Assembly (NCBI RefSeq): GCF_014839805.1
Contig: NC_051138.1
Location: forward strand, 13,762,983 to 13,826,982
Length of the DNA: 64,000 nt
Reading direction: 5' to 3'
Origin: Manduca sexta
Lineage: Eukaryota; Arthropoda; Insecta; Lepidoptera; Sphingidae
The number at the start of each line of letters is the position of its first letter. The first letter of the stretch is position 1. Below the pieces are notes generated by a model. It made no database searches. It saw only the letters and a program-made list of their open reading frames with translations, and had not been told where the DNA came from. Both the position numbers and the translations under genes were made by a program. Positions 32,522 to 43,431 of this stretch are shown here, one piece after another.

Positions 32522-32677
32522 TCAACAGTTGAAAAGCTAATTGACTAAAGCGACATTTTTTTGCGACGCTAAATTTCATTATTTTTTATAATCAGCACAT
32601 TTTTTATGTTTTCTTAACTTAGTTAAAAAAAATCGATAAAAAATGTTGCTTAAGTCAATTAGCCTTTTAACCGTCGA
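32522..32677. mobile_element. MITE N, copy 1 (TA duplication)
   Basis: Inverted ends (TCAACAGTTGAAAAGCTAAT against the complement TCGACGGTTAAAAGGCTAAT) are flanked by TA on both sides. The copy at 49537-49687 has the same ends and similar length, supporting a Tc1/mariner-type MITE. Confidence 0.7.
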
Positions 32678-32757
32678 TATGTTCGATAATATAACCTAAG
32701 TCTCAAAAAGGGCTTTAAAAAAGGAGCCAAATAGCTGTAGATAGAATTTAAAAATAC

Positions 32758-32956
32758 TGTTACCCACCGCTATCCTAGTCAATGACATCGGGAGTTTCCG
32801 GAAGTATTCGGCTGCGCGGTCAGGCTGGCAGAATAGAAGATATTTCACGCGGCTACTATTCTATTATTCACTCTGGTTGGACGTTGTCAAAAAATGTCTT
32901 AAATTCTATTCTGTTATTATTTTGCTAATATTATGTTTACTGTAAATACAATGTCA
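32758..32956 (+). mobile_element. Solo LTR of the 37154-42146 family
   Basis: A diverged copy of the LTR begins TGTTAC and ends near tgtCA, flanked by ATAC at 32754-32757 and 32957-32960. The shared core gtttccggaagtattcggct makes the identity clear. A solo LTR arises by recombination between the two LTRs of an older insertion. Confidence 0.8.
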
Positions 32957-32960
32957 ATAC

Positions 32961-33738
32961 ATTGATACCCATGTTGTATTTCAAAACAAATATTTCAGAC
33001 AGAATATTAGCAGTGTATAATATGTTTAATTTTATTAGTTCATTATTCGAAACGCGGACAGATTCGGCCAAATTAATTTACACATAACACAACACACATA
33101 AATGTCTATATTATGTATTCGAATATAAACTCTTTTCGGTGGGGGTAAAAAAGAAAGTGTCAATATAAATATTATTAAAAAAGAAGAATGACATTACTAT
33201 TATTGAAGAAAAAACTACTATGGATCCCGGGAGCACAAGTCTTAAGAATAAAAAGGAAATTGGGGTGAGTTTATATAGTTATATATTAGTATGTATGTAT
33301 AAGACCACACAGGATCGAGAAGTCCGCACGTTGGCCGAAGACAATTTTATGTATTAACATCTATAACATAACATAATATATGTGTCCCTTGCCTGAGTAA
33401 GGGCCAATATAGCATAAAATTGTTTTGAAAATTAAAACTCTAAGGGATAAAATTTCGATGGTTCCAAAAAGGTCGCGGTAAACAAACATCATTTAAACTG
33501 CAGAATTGGCTAACGTCGAACTTTTGATAGCCCATAAATACTTGATACTTTATTATAGAACTTGATATTTAATTAATTCACTTTAATTTGACTAATAATA
33601 TAAAAGCGAAAGCTTGATAATATTTCGAAGTTTATTGCGAGTAAACGCAAAACAGCTGAACAGATTTGCATAAAAATGTTCATGCGCATAGAACATGTTG
33701 TACATGCGTTACTTTTTATCACAGTAATTTGCCTTCAT
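32961..33738. other. Mostly unannotated, holds one exon candidate
   Basis: Apart from the exon candidate at 33220-33264 no gene or repeat border is supported. Confidence 0.4.
33220..33264 (+). CDS. Possible first coding exon (15 codons)
   Basis: ATG in a fair context (actactATGG) opens MDPGSTSLKNKKEIG and the frame ends exactly at a strong 5' splice site, GGG followed by GTGAGT at 33265. The peptide is hydrophilic and not recognised. A longer in-frame read upstream is not available, and no promoter was seen. The nearest plus-strand exon candidate downstream (45902) begins in the same phase, but linking them is speculative, and a transposon lies between. Confidence 0.2.
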
Positions 33739-34116
33739 GACTGCCTCGGTGGCGTAGTTATAAGTGTACACGGTACAAGTACTTCTGCCACGCTGAGGTC
33801 CTGGGTTCGAATCCCGGGTCGGGCCAAAATAATTGTGACTGGATTTTTCCATTTTAAAAATTACTCAATCGCAGCTCGGAGTCAGTAAATTGGCGATGTG
33901 ATACCCCCGTGCCTCGGAAAGCACGTAAAGCCGTTGGTCCTGCGCCTGATCTCTCTCCGGTCATGTCGGATTGCCGTCTCACCGAACTATGAGAGTGAAG
34001 GAACAGAGAGTGCACCTGTGTACTGCGCCCACTTGTGCACTATAATATCTCCTGCGTACCTGGCTGATTTCCGTTGAGATTGGCCGCCGTGGCCGAAATT
34101 CGGCTAGGAGGGATTC
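33739..34116 (+). mobile_element. SINE-C, complete, 13-bp target-site duplication
   Basis: AATTTGCCTTCAT flanks the element at 33726-33738 and 34117-34129, fixing its length at 378 bp. The head (gactgcctcggtggcgtag, box B gggttcgaatccc) is tRNA-like and the 3' end reads gaaattcggctaggagggat. There is no poly(A) or simple-repeat tail, so priming must rely on the terminal sequence itself or a partner LINE sharing it. Confidence 0.92.
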
Positions 34117-34129
34117 AATTTGCCTTCAT

Positions 34130-34551
34130 AGGAAATTATAGAATATTTTTATCAGATTCTAAAATAGATAACGCTGGCATCGATGATGCTATGGATTCCT
34201 TCAGTGTTTTTGGGACTTGTAGCAGTAAATTTTTTTCACTCAAGCAAAGCCGCAAACAACAAAAACATTATTTAACATACAATTAAGTCATTCTTTTCCC
34301 CCCAATAAGTTTAAACGAAGCAACTAATACATAATTTAGTCCGAGTTTGTATCCCAATCCGGATGTACGTAGTGGTATTTTGGACACCCATTCTAGTCTG
34401 GAGCTATAAAGACCTATTTATTAAATAAATGAACAATTACATTCATGATTTTTTTATCAATCATGAGTAGATCTATTTATAATAAAAATTATAAATTATA
34501 ATTAATTTCTCCATCACAAACTCATGAGCAATGTAAATTTCTAAATATATG
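34130..34551. other. Unannotated
   Basis: The frame at 34074-34286 starts in SINE-C and is not a gene. No other feature is supported. Confidence 0.4.
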
Positions 34552-34912
34552 TCTAGGGTTCCGTTAACCGCGCCTCAAAAGGAACCCTTTTAGAATCAGT
34601 TTGTTGCCCGCCTGTTAGTCAAAAACTTTTTTCTCAACGATTGTAAAGGTAACAAGTTGAAATCTATACTAAATACTCGTGTTTACAGCCTCTTTCAGCA
34701 GTGAAAAAATTTGTAAGTCGACGCGATCAAAATATATGACCGGTTATATCGCATTTTTTATGATTTTACAAGATAAACAAAACACGTAGAGTACGTCCTG
34801 TTAACCCAGAATCATGAAAATTTAAAAAATCTTAAAAAAACTTTAATAACAAAAAAAGTGAATTTATACGGAACCTCGGTGCACGAGTCGAACTCGTACT
34901 TGTCCGGTTTTT
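34552..34912 (+). repeat. Dispersed repeat Q (agggttccgt ... cggttttttt)
   Basis: The element begins agggttccgttaaccgcgcc and ends cggaacctcggtgcacgag with tcgaactcgtacttgtccgg and a T run. This pair of ends belongs to a very common lepidopteran interspersed repeat; only one copy is in the window, so its class is not argued here. Confidence 0.6.
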
Positions 34913-35457
34913 TTGTTGTAATGTATTCTGACGTGCATTTTTAGTCAGTTTTGAATTTAAACTCATGGAAATGTCTAAGAAATTCTTTAAACAAAATTGT
35001 TCGGATCGAACGAAACAAAATCTATCTCAGCTATTCTGTCTCTACGAGAAATATCTTCTTTATTTACTCAACTTATTCAAGTATTATGTTTAACTGCCTT
35101 TATTTAAACTCCCAACGTAAGTTGCTTACATTTATATTTTCCGTTCATTCTAAATATTCACGGAAGTGCCCAAAATTGACCAAAGATTAAAACCCACCCT
35201 TTGATGTTCAAATTAATTTAATTGCTCAATATGTTATAAACAAATACTGATGTTTTCAATACGTATAATTCGATGATTGTGTTGGAAGAGCATCTTTGTG
35301 CGAATACCGATCAATATTGTATCTACTCCTAAGTAATTAGCAAGCATTCTCATGTAAGCGACTTGTATTGTCTTTTTTGAGAATAAAATTCTTTAAACCC
35401 ACTTTAATTTAATTGTGGTTCTTGTAAACCTATGAATAGTTTTAGGCTTTCTTGCAT
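34913..35457. other. AT-rich stretch, nothing supported
   Basis: The frame at 34951-35190 is serine/asparagine-rich with no domain and is not called. Confidence 0.45.
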
Positions 35458-35540
35458 CATTATCAAATGAACTCCACTGCTGAACATAGGCTTCCCTTTA
35501 AGATTTTCAGACCCATCTATTAAAAGCAGCCTGAATCTAA
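35458..35540 (-). mobile_element. RTE-type LINE tail, reversed
   Basis: The phrase atcaaatgaactccactgct followed by gaacataggcttccc is the reverse complement of the RTE tail pattern seen at 2980-3045. Confidence 0.55.
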
Positions 35541-35559
35541 CGTGTTTCGTTTTTTTATT

Positions 35560-35645
35560 GCCTTAGAAGGTACCAGCAAGCGGTCTGCTCACGGACTAAA
35601 GTAATGCTAGGGCCACCGCCAAGCCATTGCCTACAGGAAACTCTT
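35560..35645 (+). repeat. Repeat K fragment
   Basis: The block accagcaagcggtctgctcac with gggccaccgcc matches repeat K at 18640-18735 in diverged form. Confidence 0.4.
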
Positions 35646-35799
35646 CTTGTTGGTTAAATTATATATATATATATATTTCAGACACCCGTGTTACATATAT
35701 CATGTTTATGGGTGGTCATGGAGCTATCATTAAACGAGCAATTCGGTTGAGACGTCATTCACTTCATATCTTATTCTTACGAATATACGTGTAGGAAGG

Positions 35800-35935
35800 A
35801 GAAGGAAGTCGTGGCGACGCAATATATGGGAGTAGACTGGAATAAAAACGGTCGAACAATGAACAAGGAAAGTTTCATGGAACTGACTGCCAAGGTTCAG
35901 TAGTGGAGAGGTACCTGAAGAAGAAGAAACTTTTG
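35800..35935 (+). mobile_element. LINE 3' end with GAA-type tail
   Basis: The phrase gtggcgacgcaatatatggg and the ending tagtggagaggtacctgaag with a GAA run resemble the 3' end of an RTE-like element with a trinucleotide tail. No frame is intact. Confidence 0.4.
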
Positions 35936-37149
35936 AAAGGACACGGATAGATGTCCTGAATTTACATATAAGTATTTTTAATCCGGTAATCTGTTAACAT
36001 AGGTATTATTAATTTCATTACATGTGATGATGTTTAACAGATAGCTCTGTGGATCGCTGCGGTGGTTTAAGGATATTGTAGCGGGAAGTTTTCACACAGA
36101 TGAAGTCGTGAGCAATACCTTGTTTTTAATAAACGTTTCACCTTTTACATTAACTTACAAAATTCATAAAAACACGCAATAATAGAATCTCACCGAAGGA
36201 AACAAAGGCAAACTCTGAGATCATATTGATTTTTGCGAGACAGTGATACTATTCCAGAGTTATATAAAAAAACTGGACTCCCGCACCGATGATTTCCGTA
36301 AAAACTTTTAGATAAGGTATCTAAGTAAAGTTCTTTTTAAATAAAAAACATTTTCACCGTTTTAATTTTTTTCCTTTACATGTGTATGCATTGTTTCTTG
36401 CCAGATTTCATGATTCTACGTTAACGAAATGTACCCTATGTTTTGATTATCTTCTAATAAACATATACACATAAACGGTCATATTTCTTGATCGCGTGGA
36501 CTTACAAGTTTAATTTTTTGATGCTGCAAGAAACCGTAAAACCAAATATTTTTTTTATATATTTGAATTTGATAACTCCAGGCGTTCCTATGAAAAAGGA
36601 TTTGATAGACGGACTGGCAATAAAGTGACCCTATTGAGGAAAAAAAACATAAAAGCAACCATCCACCATTAGTTTTTAATAGAAATTAGCCTTAAAATAA
36701 ATATCCAATAATTGAAATCGTTTATTGAAAAAACAAACTTACAGAGACTTAATTCTACTTAAAATAAATTAATATAAAACTATGAGATCCGTGATATGAG
36801 AATTTCCAGGGGTACCTAACTACGCATAGCCTGTATCTTAGGCTACCAGCGACAGAGTTAATTTAAAATGAGTCTTAAGGCCAGAAAGATAATGACTACA
36901 GTATTTATATAACGCAGGCGATGTAGCTCATTCGCTGTCCGGCTCGACAAACACTGAAGTCTTTAAGAACTAAATACTAACTTTATTTAGAGTTTAGAGG
37001 ATACTCGCGTTGGACTTTAGCAACGAAAGACTTGCACGAACACTTGAAGTACATGTTTCGAAAGTAAAAATACTCTTTTACTAAACAAAAGAATATTTAA
37101 AGCTGCTGTTCACTCTGAAAATTAAATATTGTGCACGAAGGTGTTTAAA
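35936..37149. other. AT-rich stretch, nothing supported
   Basis: No gene, RNA or repeat border is supported over 1.2 kb. Confidence 0.5.
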
Positions 37150-37153
37150 TTTA

Positions 37154-37360
37154 TGTTACGCGCCGCTATCCTAGCCGATGACATCGGGCGTTTCCGGAAG
37201 TATTCGGCTGCGCGGGCAGGCTGGCAGAAGAGAAGATATGTCATGCGGCGACTATTCTATTATTATTCTCTCTGGCTGGACGTTGTCAAAAGAATGTCTA
37301 AAATTGTATTCTGTAATTATTTTGCTAATATAATGTTTACTGTAAAAAGAGCGTTTTACA
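37154..37360 (+). repeat. 5' LTR
   Basis: 207 bp, TGTTACGCGCCG to GCGTTTTACA. The open frame at 37129-37404 is the translation of this LTR plus flank and recurs at 41903-42154, which is why two apparently identical peptides appear; it is not a protein gene. Confidence 0.9.
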
Positions 37361-37361
37361 T

Positions 37362-37375
37362 TCAGAAGTGGGATT
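37362..37375 (+). promoter_or_regulatory. Primer binding site, tRNA-Leu-like
   Basis: TCAGAAGTGGGATT lies one base after the LTR. It is complementary to the 3' acceptor/T-arm sequence AATCCCACTTCTGA known from eukaryotic tRNA-Leu, but omits the complement of the terminal CCA, so priming would start from an internal site or a processed tRNA. Confidence 0.55.
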
Positions 37376-37746
37376 ATACAAATGATAATTTGAAGTTACA
37401 TTGAATTCGAATGTGAAGAGAACTATCGGAATAAATCTGTGATGAATCATTGAATGCCAAAATTAAAATTACCAGATTCTCAGATTTTAGTTACCATGGC
37501 AACGTCTACGTCTGTTGAAGTAAATATGTTGGGAATGCATATGGAATTGATGTCTGTACATTACTACGATTCACGACATTCATAACAAAAACTTCGTTAT
37601 GCCTGCTGCTTGGCTCACTGGCGAGGGTGTTTTCTTAGAAACTAAATCATTGGAGACAGGAATGACTGGAGTCATGTGAAGTCAAATCGGTGGCGCAACA
37701 CTTCAGGCTGACAATGCGAACGTGCGTAACTGTTTATTTTATTTAA

Positions 37747-37970
37747 TCTGATCTGTCTGTGGCCGTGACCCTTTTGATAGTATTCTATCTGCAGCCACGA
37801 GCATTCTGATCATATTCTGTCTGTAACCATGAGTATTCTGATCATATTCTGTATGTAGTCATGAGCATTCTGATCATATTTTTCTGTAGCCATGAGCATT
37901 CTGATCATATTCTGTCTGTGGTCATGAGCCTTCTGATCATATTCTGTCTGTAGCCATGAACATTCTGATT
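37747..37970 (+). repeat. 32-bp tandem array in the LTR element
   Basis: About five clear and two diverged units of cattctgatcatattctgtc + tgtagccatgag follow head to tail, with units of 30-32 bp. It lies in the leader region between primer site and where gag would be. Confidence 0.85.
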
Positions 37971-40817
37971 AGCGTTACTAGGTCCTATTTGTTTAAAATC
38001 GGGCAACAGGTAAAACAAATCGGGATCCAGGTTGAAGGTCGAAACACAAAAAAAAAAAAAATTACTGCAAGTCATGCTAATGTTGGTATTAATTGCAATT
38101 TCTGTTTTAACATTGAATCATAGATCACGGTACAGTCGCGTCTCTAAACAACAGAACAAAATTAAACTATACCTACAGGGCTAGTGATGTGATGTGATGT
38201 GTTGTTTATTTTTTTGATAATAATGTCTTTTGATAAATTTATTGATTTTCGGGTCATTTAATGTCCCAATCAGTCGCAAATTGGGACGCGTCTCCAGAAC
38301 TCTGATAACCGGGATATTCCGCGCACATCGAGACACCTGGTAACACTACGTCAGAACATACTCAGTCTGATTTGACTGCCTTATTTTACTGATCTGCTTC
38401 ATTAATTCTGTTTTACTTAATTTCTTTTCTGTTTTTCTATTTCTGTTTCTGGTTTTGTGTTTATATTTAATTATAAACTATATATAATATCTGTGAATTT
38501 ATTAATCTTACATGGAAAGCTTACAGTCTGACATAAAGAGATTAAGCTACAATATACGGCAGGAGTACAATATTATGTGATTTGTGGTATACGAGGTTCC
38601 AAAATCCAGTCAACTGTATTGATTTATAAATGCAATTTAGGAAAACAGAGTAAAGAAAATAAGACAGAGCAAACGTTGTTGTTTAGAAATGTAATATAAT
38701 AATATAATATAACATACATATCTTCTGTTCCAGATACGCTCACTGATCTGGTTTGGAGCATGATGAAAAAAAAACTATTCTGTCTGTACTTAGACTATGG
38801 ATAAATTGAAAAGCACTGGCTTATTAATTGAAATGTTTTGTATTCTTATATAGCACTTACGCAATGGCTCTGAACAATTAATGCTCTCTAAGTATACTAA
38901 TAAGGTACAATATGTGAGCAATATTGCTGCGAATCAATAAGGGTACAATATGGTGACTCTGAAATGGTATACTGGATTGTGTTGCCATACTAGCTGTAAC
39001 ACTAAGCTTGGTTGGTTAACCTTCGCTCAATTTTTTGATAAACAGTGGGAATGGTAATCTGAGATTGCAAAAACATTTGTATTTGTCTTTGAGTGTTCTT
39101 GCAATTTTGAAGTGTACCATGTTGGTGGTGGTGGTTTATTGTTGGTAATAACATTATGAAAAAAAAAAGTAAAATATCAGATAAAACCTTACGACTGACA
39201 TCTATTATACTGCTTATGATAAGTTATTTTCTGTTAACCTGTTGAGTTGTAGAAATATTTTAACCGTGGTTTTGTCGAGCAGACATGCACAAGGAATTCA
39301 TGTCATGATGATACTTCAGAGATGGATGGATGTCTTCTGATTTTAGTGGGTCATTAGAAGCTGATGTTTTAATCAAATAGTTAAAAAAAAGTATGTTAGA
39401 GTTCAGTTATTGTCATTTAGTATATATGTAATTATATGGCGAGAAATTACAAGTAGTGTTATAATAATAAAAAAAAAAAAGTTGAAACATATTCGGTAGA
39501 AGTAGCGACGGATGTGTGCTTCAGTATCGATACTATTTACGGAGCCCAATTTACGGAATGTAAAATTGACATTACCGAAAACTATGTACAAATCTTCTGG
39601 TTCTGATGAGTTTCCAAACATTGTGTAATGCATATGAAAATTGCTGTAGTTGTTTTTTATTCCATGTTGGCCATGTTCTCTCTGTGCTGGTTGTTTATAT
39701 AAGCGGAACATACACGTGTAGCTAACGCTGTACTTGAGTAGTGTAATTGTAAATCACATGTCTCCACATTGGCTTTGATCGCCAGTGACAGTTTTTTTAT
39801 AAACACTGGGGTAACGGTTAAGCCTGCTGGTTCTCTTAGTTGAATCTGGTCCAGTATCTTGGTTATGCCTGCGATATAGAATCACTTTAGCGAGGACTTT
39901 ATAGATATTTGACATCGAATTGTAGACCTATAGTTATTTATTCACACTGTTAAGATTTATAGTCTTCTTAGCGTTTCTTATATTTTAAATAATATCCCCA
40001 TTTAGGAAGTGTCTTGACACGCGTGGCTTAACTGACTATTCGATTCATAGTTACGGGGTAGGCTGCGCTTTCAATTGATTTTCTGTTATAACAAACGAAA
40101 GTTTTGAAGATCCCGAGATCTCTGTCGTCTTTTTAGTTGTTTCGTCCGATTTGATCTTGAATGTTGCTATGCTCTCTGGAGTCCGTCATTCATCGAACAT
40201 ATTCAGAGATTGGGGAGAGAGCCCAGAAGCAGTTTATGTATCATTTTTTCACACGTGAATAACCACTGCTACAGTTTACAAAGCTACGAATCTAGACTTG
40301 CTCAATTTAAAATCAGTTTTCTTGAATAAAGACGCGAGATGGCAGATATCATTTTTTTTATATTACAAAAAAATGGGTTAACGTTGACATTGATAACTCT
40401 GTTTTGCTAATGAAACTTAATTTTGCTGATTCTCGGTCTGGCAACCGTCTCCATAACAGAGTGACTTTCAACTTGCCAATACGGCGAATCAATTATAGTC
40501 ATCACTTGCCTTTGTGGCGAATGTATCAGTCCATAATAATATGCTTCAAGAAATTTGTATTTTAGCGGTAAAGTACCTCAGATTAAGAAACTTGGAATAA
40601 TAAATTCTGTCCCTAATTTGTGACTTCAACTAATTCGTTATTACTAATTCAAACACAATGTAACTTGTTTCCTAATTTACTTTTATTGCATGTAGAGTTC
40701 ACTTCTCGAAGTCGTGCACCCAGTTCTGTTGCTAATGTATCCGTTCTTAATTTGGAGTCTGTACATTTTATGTTATCGATTAGGTTAGAAGAGTTAGTAA
40801 TAAAAAAATGATTTATT

Positions 40818-41640
40818 CAATCTTCTTGTGTAGTCGTATAATAGTAATTGTTGTCCACTGACTTGAAATTAATTCATTCTTAAGACCTCAGTCAATAATT
40901 ATGTGAGTGTAGGTGTTAATAATGTCCCTGTTCTCGATGAGAAGTTCATTGCTGATGTTCTCTGCACCTGGAGATTTATTTGACTACTTTTATCTTTCAG
41001 AGATTGTCTCCGGTACCGGTTCTTTAATGGTCGGATCTGTTGTTTCTGTAGTATTTCTGCATGTGTATAATTCTTGGATGAATTTAGTAGCTTTGATAAA
41101 AACTCTCGTATTGTGGTTTCTATTATGCCGTTATTATGCCGTATCCTTTATGCTGGGGGTCTAATCTCTTTTCGCTGTCTGTATTTTCCCGTCTTTTTTC
41201 TTAATGCCTCTGTTCGTTTGAATGCATTTTTTTCTGTGTTTATAATCTGGAAGCATGGCAATCTTCCGCATGTTAGTTTTAAATATTTTATTAATTTCAG
41301 TTATGACTTTTCTAACGCTTCTTGCCTTTATGCTGTGTTACTCGTAAACCATTTGATTAATTGATTTGATTGAGTTGGTTTATGTTGCGTATGCTTATTT
41401 ATATGTATGAATCGTGTGCTGATAAGTCCTTATTGTGTGTTATATTATCTTGTGTGTTAACTTTCTTTGCGACTTCTATGGAGTTCTTTAGTTGTGCTTC
41501 TCATTCTTTTTCATTTGCTGCTGTCTTACTAATTGGAGGTTTTGCTTTGAAAGGTCTAATTGTTCTGGGTGTTTTTTTAAACTTAAGTTTGGTATCAGCA
41601 TTCTATGATTGCTACTAGTATTTAGCATTAACTGTATGTA
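40818..41640 (-). pseudogene. Antisense LINE remnant (endonuclease end and RT start)
   Basis: On the minus strand, SNHR at 41602-41613 resembles the S(D/N)H motif closing an APE-type endonuclease. Further on, NKSPGAENISNELL (40939-40980) and QWTTITIIRLHKK (about 40820-40860) match the start of non-LTR reverse transcriptase (typically NKAPG.D.I..E.L and W....I..LHKKGD). Stops interrupt every frame. The plus-strand frames at 40913-41618 are antisense shadows of it. It lies wholly inside the LTR element. Confidence 0.6.
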
Positions 41641-41939
41641 AACTTGGATAAATAGAATGAAGGTCTTTGGTTGCTAGGAATGAAGTAAGGAAACGGGGTT
41701 TAGGTACTAACGAAAAATAAATTATATACACATATAGCGTGAAAGTGAATTGCAAAATGGATAAGTTGTTGGATATTGTGGATACGCAAGACTTGATTGG
41801 TTTATTAAAGGGTTAATCGATCAGAAATAGTTAGTGATTTACTGGTAAAAATGTTTAAAATATAAATATCCGATTCAGTTCTGCTTTCTCAAATTTATTT
41901 TTGTGAATACCTTTGGTATTCACTTTGCAGGATGGCCGA

Positions 41940-42146
41940 TGTTACGCGCCGCTATCCTAGCCGATGACATCGGGCGTTTCCGGAAGTATTCGGCTGCGCG
42001 GGCAGGCTGGCAGAAGAGAAGATATGTCATGCGGCGACTATTCTATTATTATTCTCTCTGGCTGGACGTTGTCAAAAGAATGTCTAAAATTGTATTCTGT
42101 AATTATTTTGCTAATATAATGTTTACTGTAAAAAGAGCGTTTTACA
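41940..42146 (+). repeat. 3' LTR
   Basis: Base-for-base identical to the 5' LTR by eye. The sequence just before it (gcaggatggccga) is the only candidate polypurine tract and is poor. Confidence 0.9.
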
Positions 42147-42154
42147 TTTATTAA

Positions 42155-42335
42155 TTTACTGTCTCGGAGGCGTAGTTGTATTGGGTTCGCGGTATGCCAC
42201 GGTTCTAAGGTCCCCGGTTGGCATCTCGGGTCGGGCAAATTGATATTAGATTTTTATTGACTGTCGAGTGATAGTCATCTCTCATCTATCGTGACCCCAC
42301 TTAGCTTTTCCATTCAATGCATTGGGGCTATTTTG
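42155..42335 (+). mobile_element. Chimeric SINE: shared tRNA head joined to family D tail
   Basis: The first ~85 bp (ctgtctcggaggcgtagttg, box B-like ccggttggcatctcggg) are the same tRNA-like head as SINE-C and SINE-E. The next part (ttgactgtcgagtgatagtc, atctctcatctatcgtgac) is the tail of family D. The LTR retrotransposon inserted immediately upstream, a few bases from its start. Confidence 0.6.
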
Positions 42336-43282
42336 GCGTGTACGTACTTTGCACTAATAAATTTAATTTAGAGTAGCATACAAGCAGAAAGAAGATATAA
42401 AGATACAAAAACGGCAAAAACACAAAGAAACCATTCATGCTCAATACAAAAAAAATAAAACACATTTTGAGAACAATCTATCACAAACGCAAGAAATGCG
42501 CTCTACTGCGAGATTAATATCACTAATGCCAAAACGGACCGTATTCATTCATCAAGTGGGTAATCCATTGGCGCGACACGCTGTACGGAACAAATTAGAT
42601 TAACAAAACAAATTAAGCGTGTCCCGACTAATATATCCTTGTTTCTGTTATATTAAATGGAATGCAGGTGAGAACTTTGATAGGTGACAAAGGATTACCG
42701 TCTTTAAGGTTTTGGAGGACATAAACTCTCTAATTTTGCCTTCGAACAGTTATGTTCAAGATTCAGACCTACAGTCCCATGCAATATTAAATTATATTTT
42801 TCAAAGCATTAAGTAATACGCAAATAACTTTTATTGACTTAGATTGAAACTCTTCAAAGGTTGAAGTAAAACTAATAAAAAGGATTTATTTTGATGACTA
42901 CGAATATTTTTACCACGGTCTTACTCATAACTCTACATCCTGACGACATAAGCCTCAAATATAATCAACAGTAAGAGAACATTGCAAACATTTCCAGCCA
43001 AACCAAAGTTTAAAAACATTGCTTTCAATTTGAATAAACACAAATGAATCCTTTAGAAATAGAGCAGTTTCACGAACTCAAAGAGATAAGAAACATTTCT
43101 ATTTAAAGTAAACTTAATACCACACTTAGCTTCTCGTATCGAGACGTCTCGCGGTACAAAGAGATCGCCGGTCTTATTGCGGAGAAATTGCCGCGTCATC
43201 GCTTGCTAATCGTCCGCAAATCGCTATTGCACCATCCACACTAATATTATATTTTATTTGGATTAAACTAACTGTAAATATT
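42336..43282. other. Unannotated
   Basis: No supported gene or repeat border. Confidence 0.45.
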
Positions 43283-43431
43283 ATATTGGGTTTTTCTACT
43301 CAGTATCAGCCCGGAGGTTGGAATTTGAGCCCGATATGGCGATAATCTCGAATCCTATCACGTCATGGGACGCAGATGTTGAAAAGTTGGTGTCCTGGTT
43401 GCACGTCTACCTACTCCTTTAGTGATATGTA
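43283..43431 (+). mobile_element. SINE-E body without head
   Basis: The order attgggtttttctactcagt, cccgatatggcgata, gttgcacgtctacctactcc follows SINE-E. The tRNA head is missing, so the copy is 5'-truncated. Confidence 0.65.

Larger units (their letters stand above)
37154..42146 (+). mobile_element. Young LTR retrotransposon, non-coding or degenerate interior
   Basis: Two 207-bp direct repeats (37154-37360 and 41940-42146) start TG and end CA and read identical along their length. TTTA flanks the whole element (37150-37153 and 42147-42150). A tRNA-Leu-like primer site follows the left LTR. The 4.6-kb interior has no intact gag or pol: the plus strand is stop-ridden, a 32-bp tandem array lies near the left, and an antisense LINE remnant lies at right. 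Identical LTRs mean recent insertion, so the interior was probably already degenerate when it moved, using proteins from another copy. The TG...CA ends, short LTRs and internal-tRNA primer site would fit a Copia-like group, but this is inference. Confidence 0.85.

Noticed and set aside
37747..37970. Regularly spaced repeats reminiscent of a CRISPR array.
   Set aside because: Units are head-to-tail without unique spacers, in a eukaryotic retrotransposon.
40620..41618. Four plus-strand frames in a row inside the LTR element, possibly gag/pol.
   Set aside because: No gag, protease, integrase or RT motif; the opposite strand carries LINE motifs, so these are antisense shadows.
37129..42154. Two frames encoding the same ~70-residue peptide (37129-37404 and 41903-42154), suggesting a duplicated small gene.
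   Set aside because: Both lie in the two LTRs of one retrotransposon; the shared peptide is just LTR sequence read in one frame.
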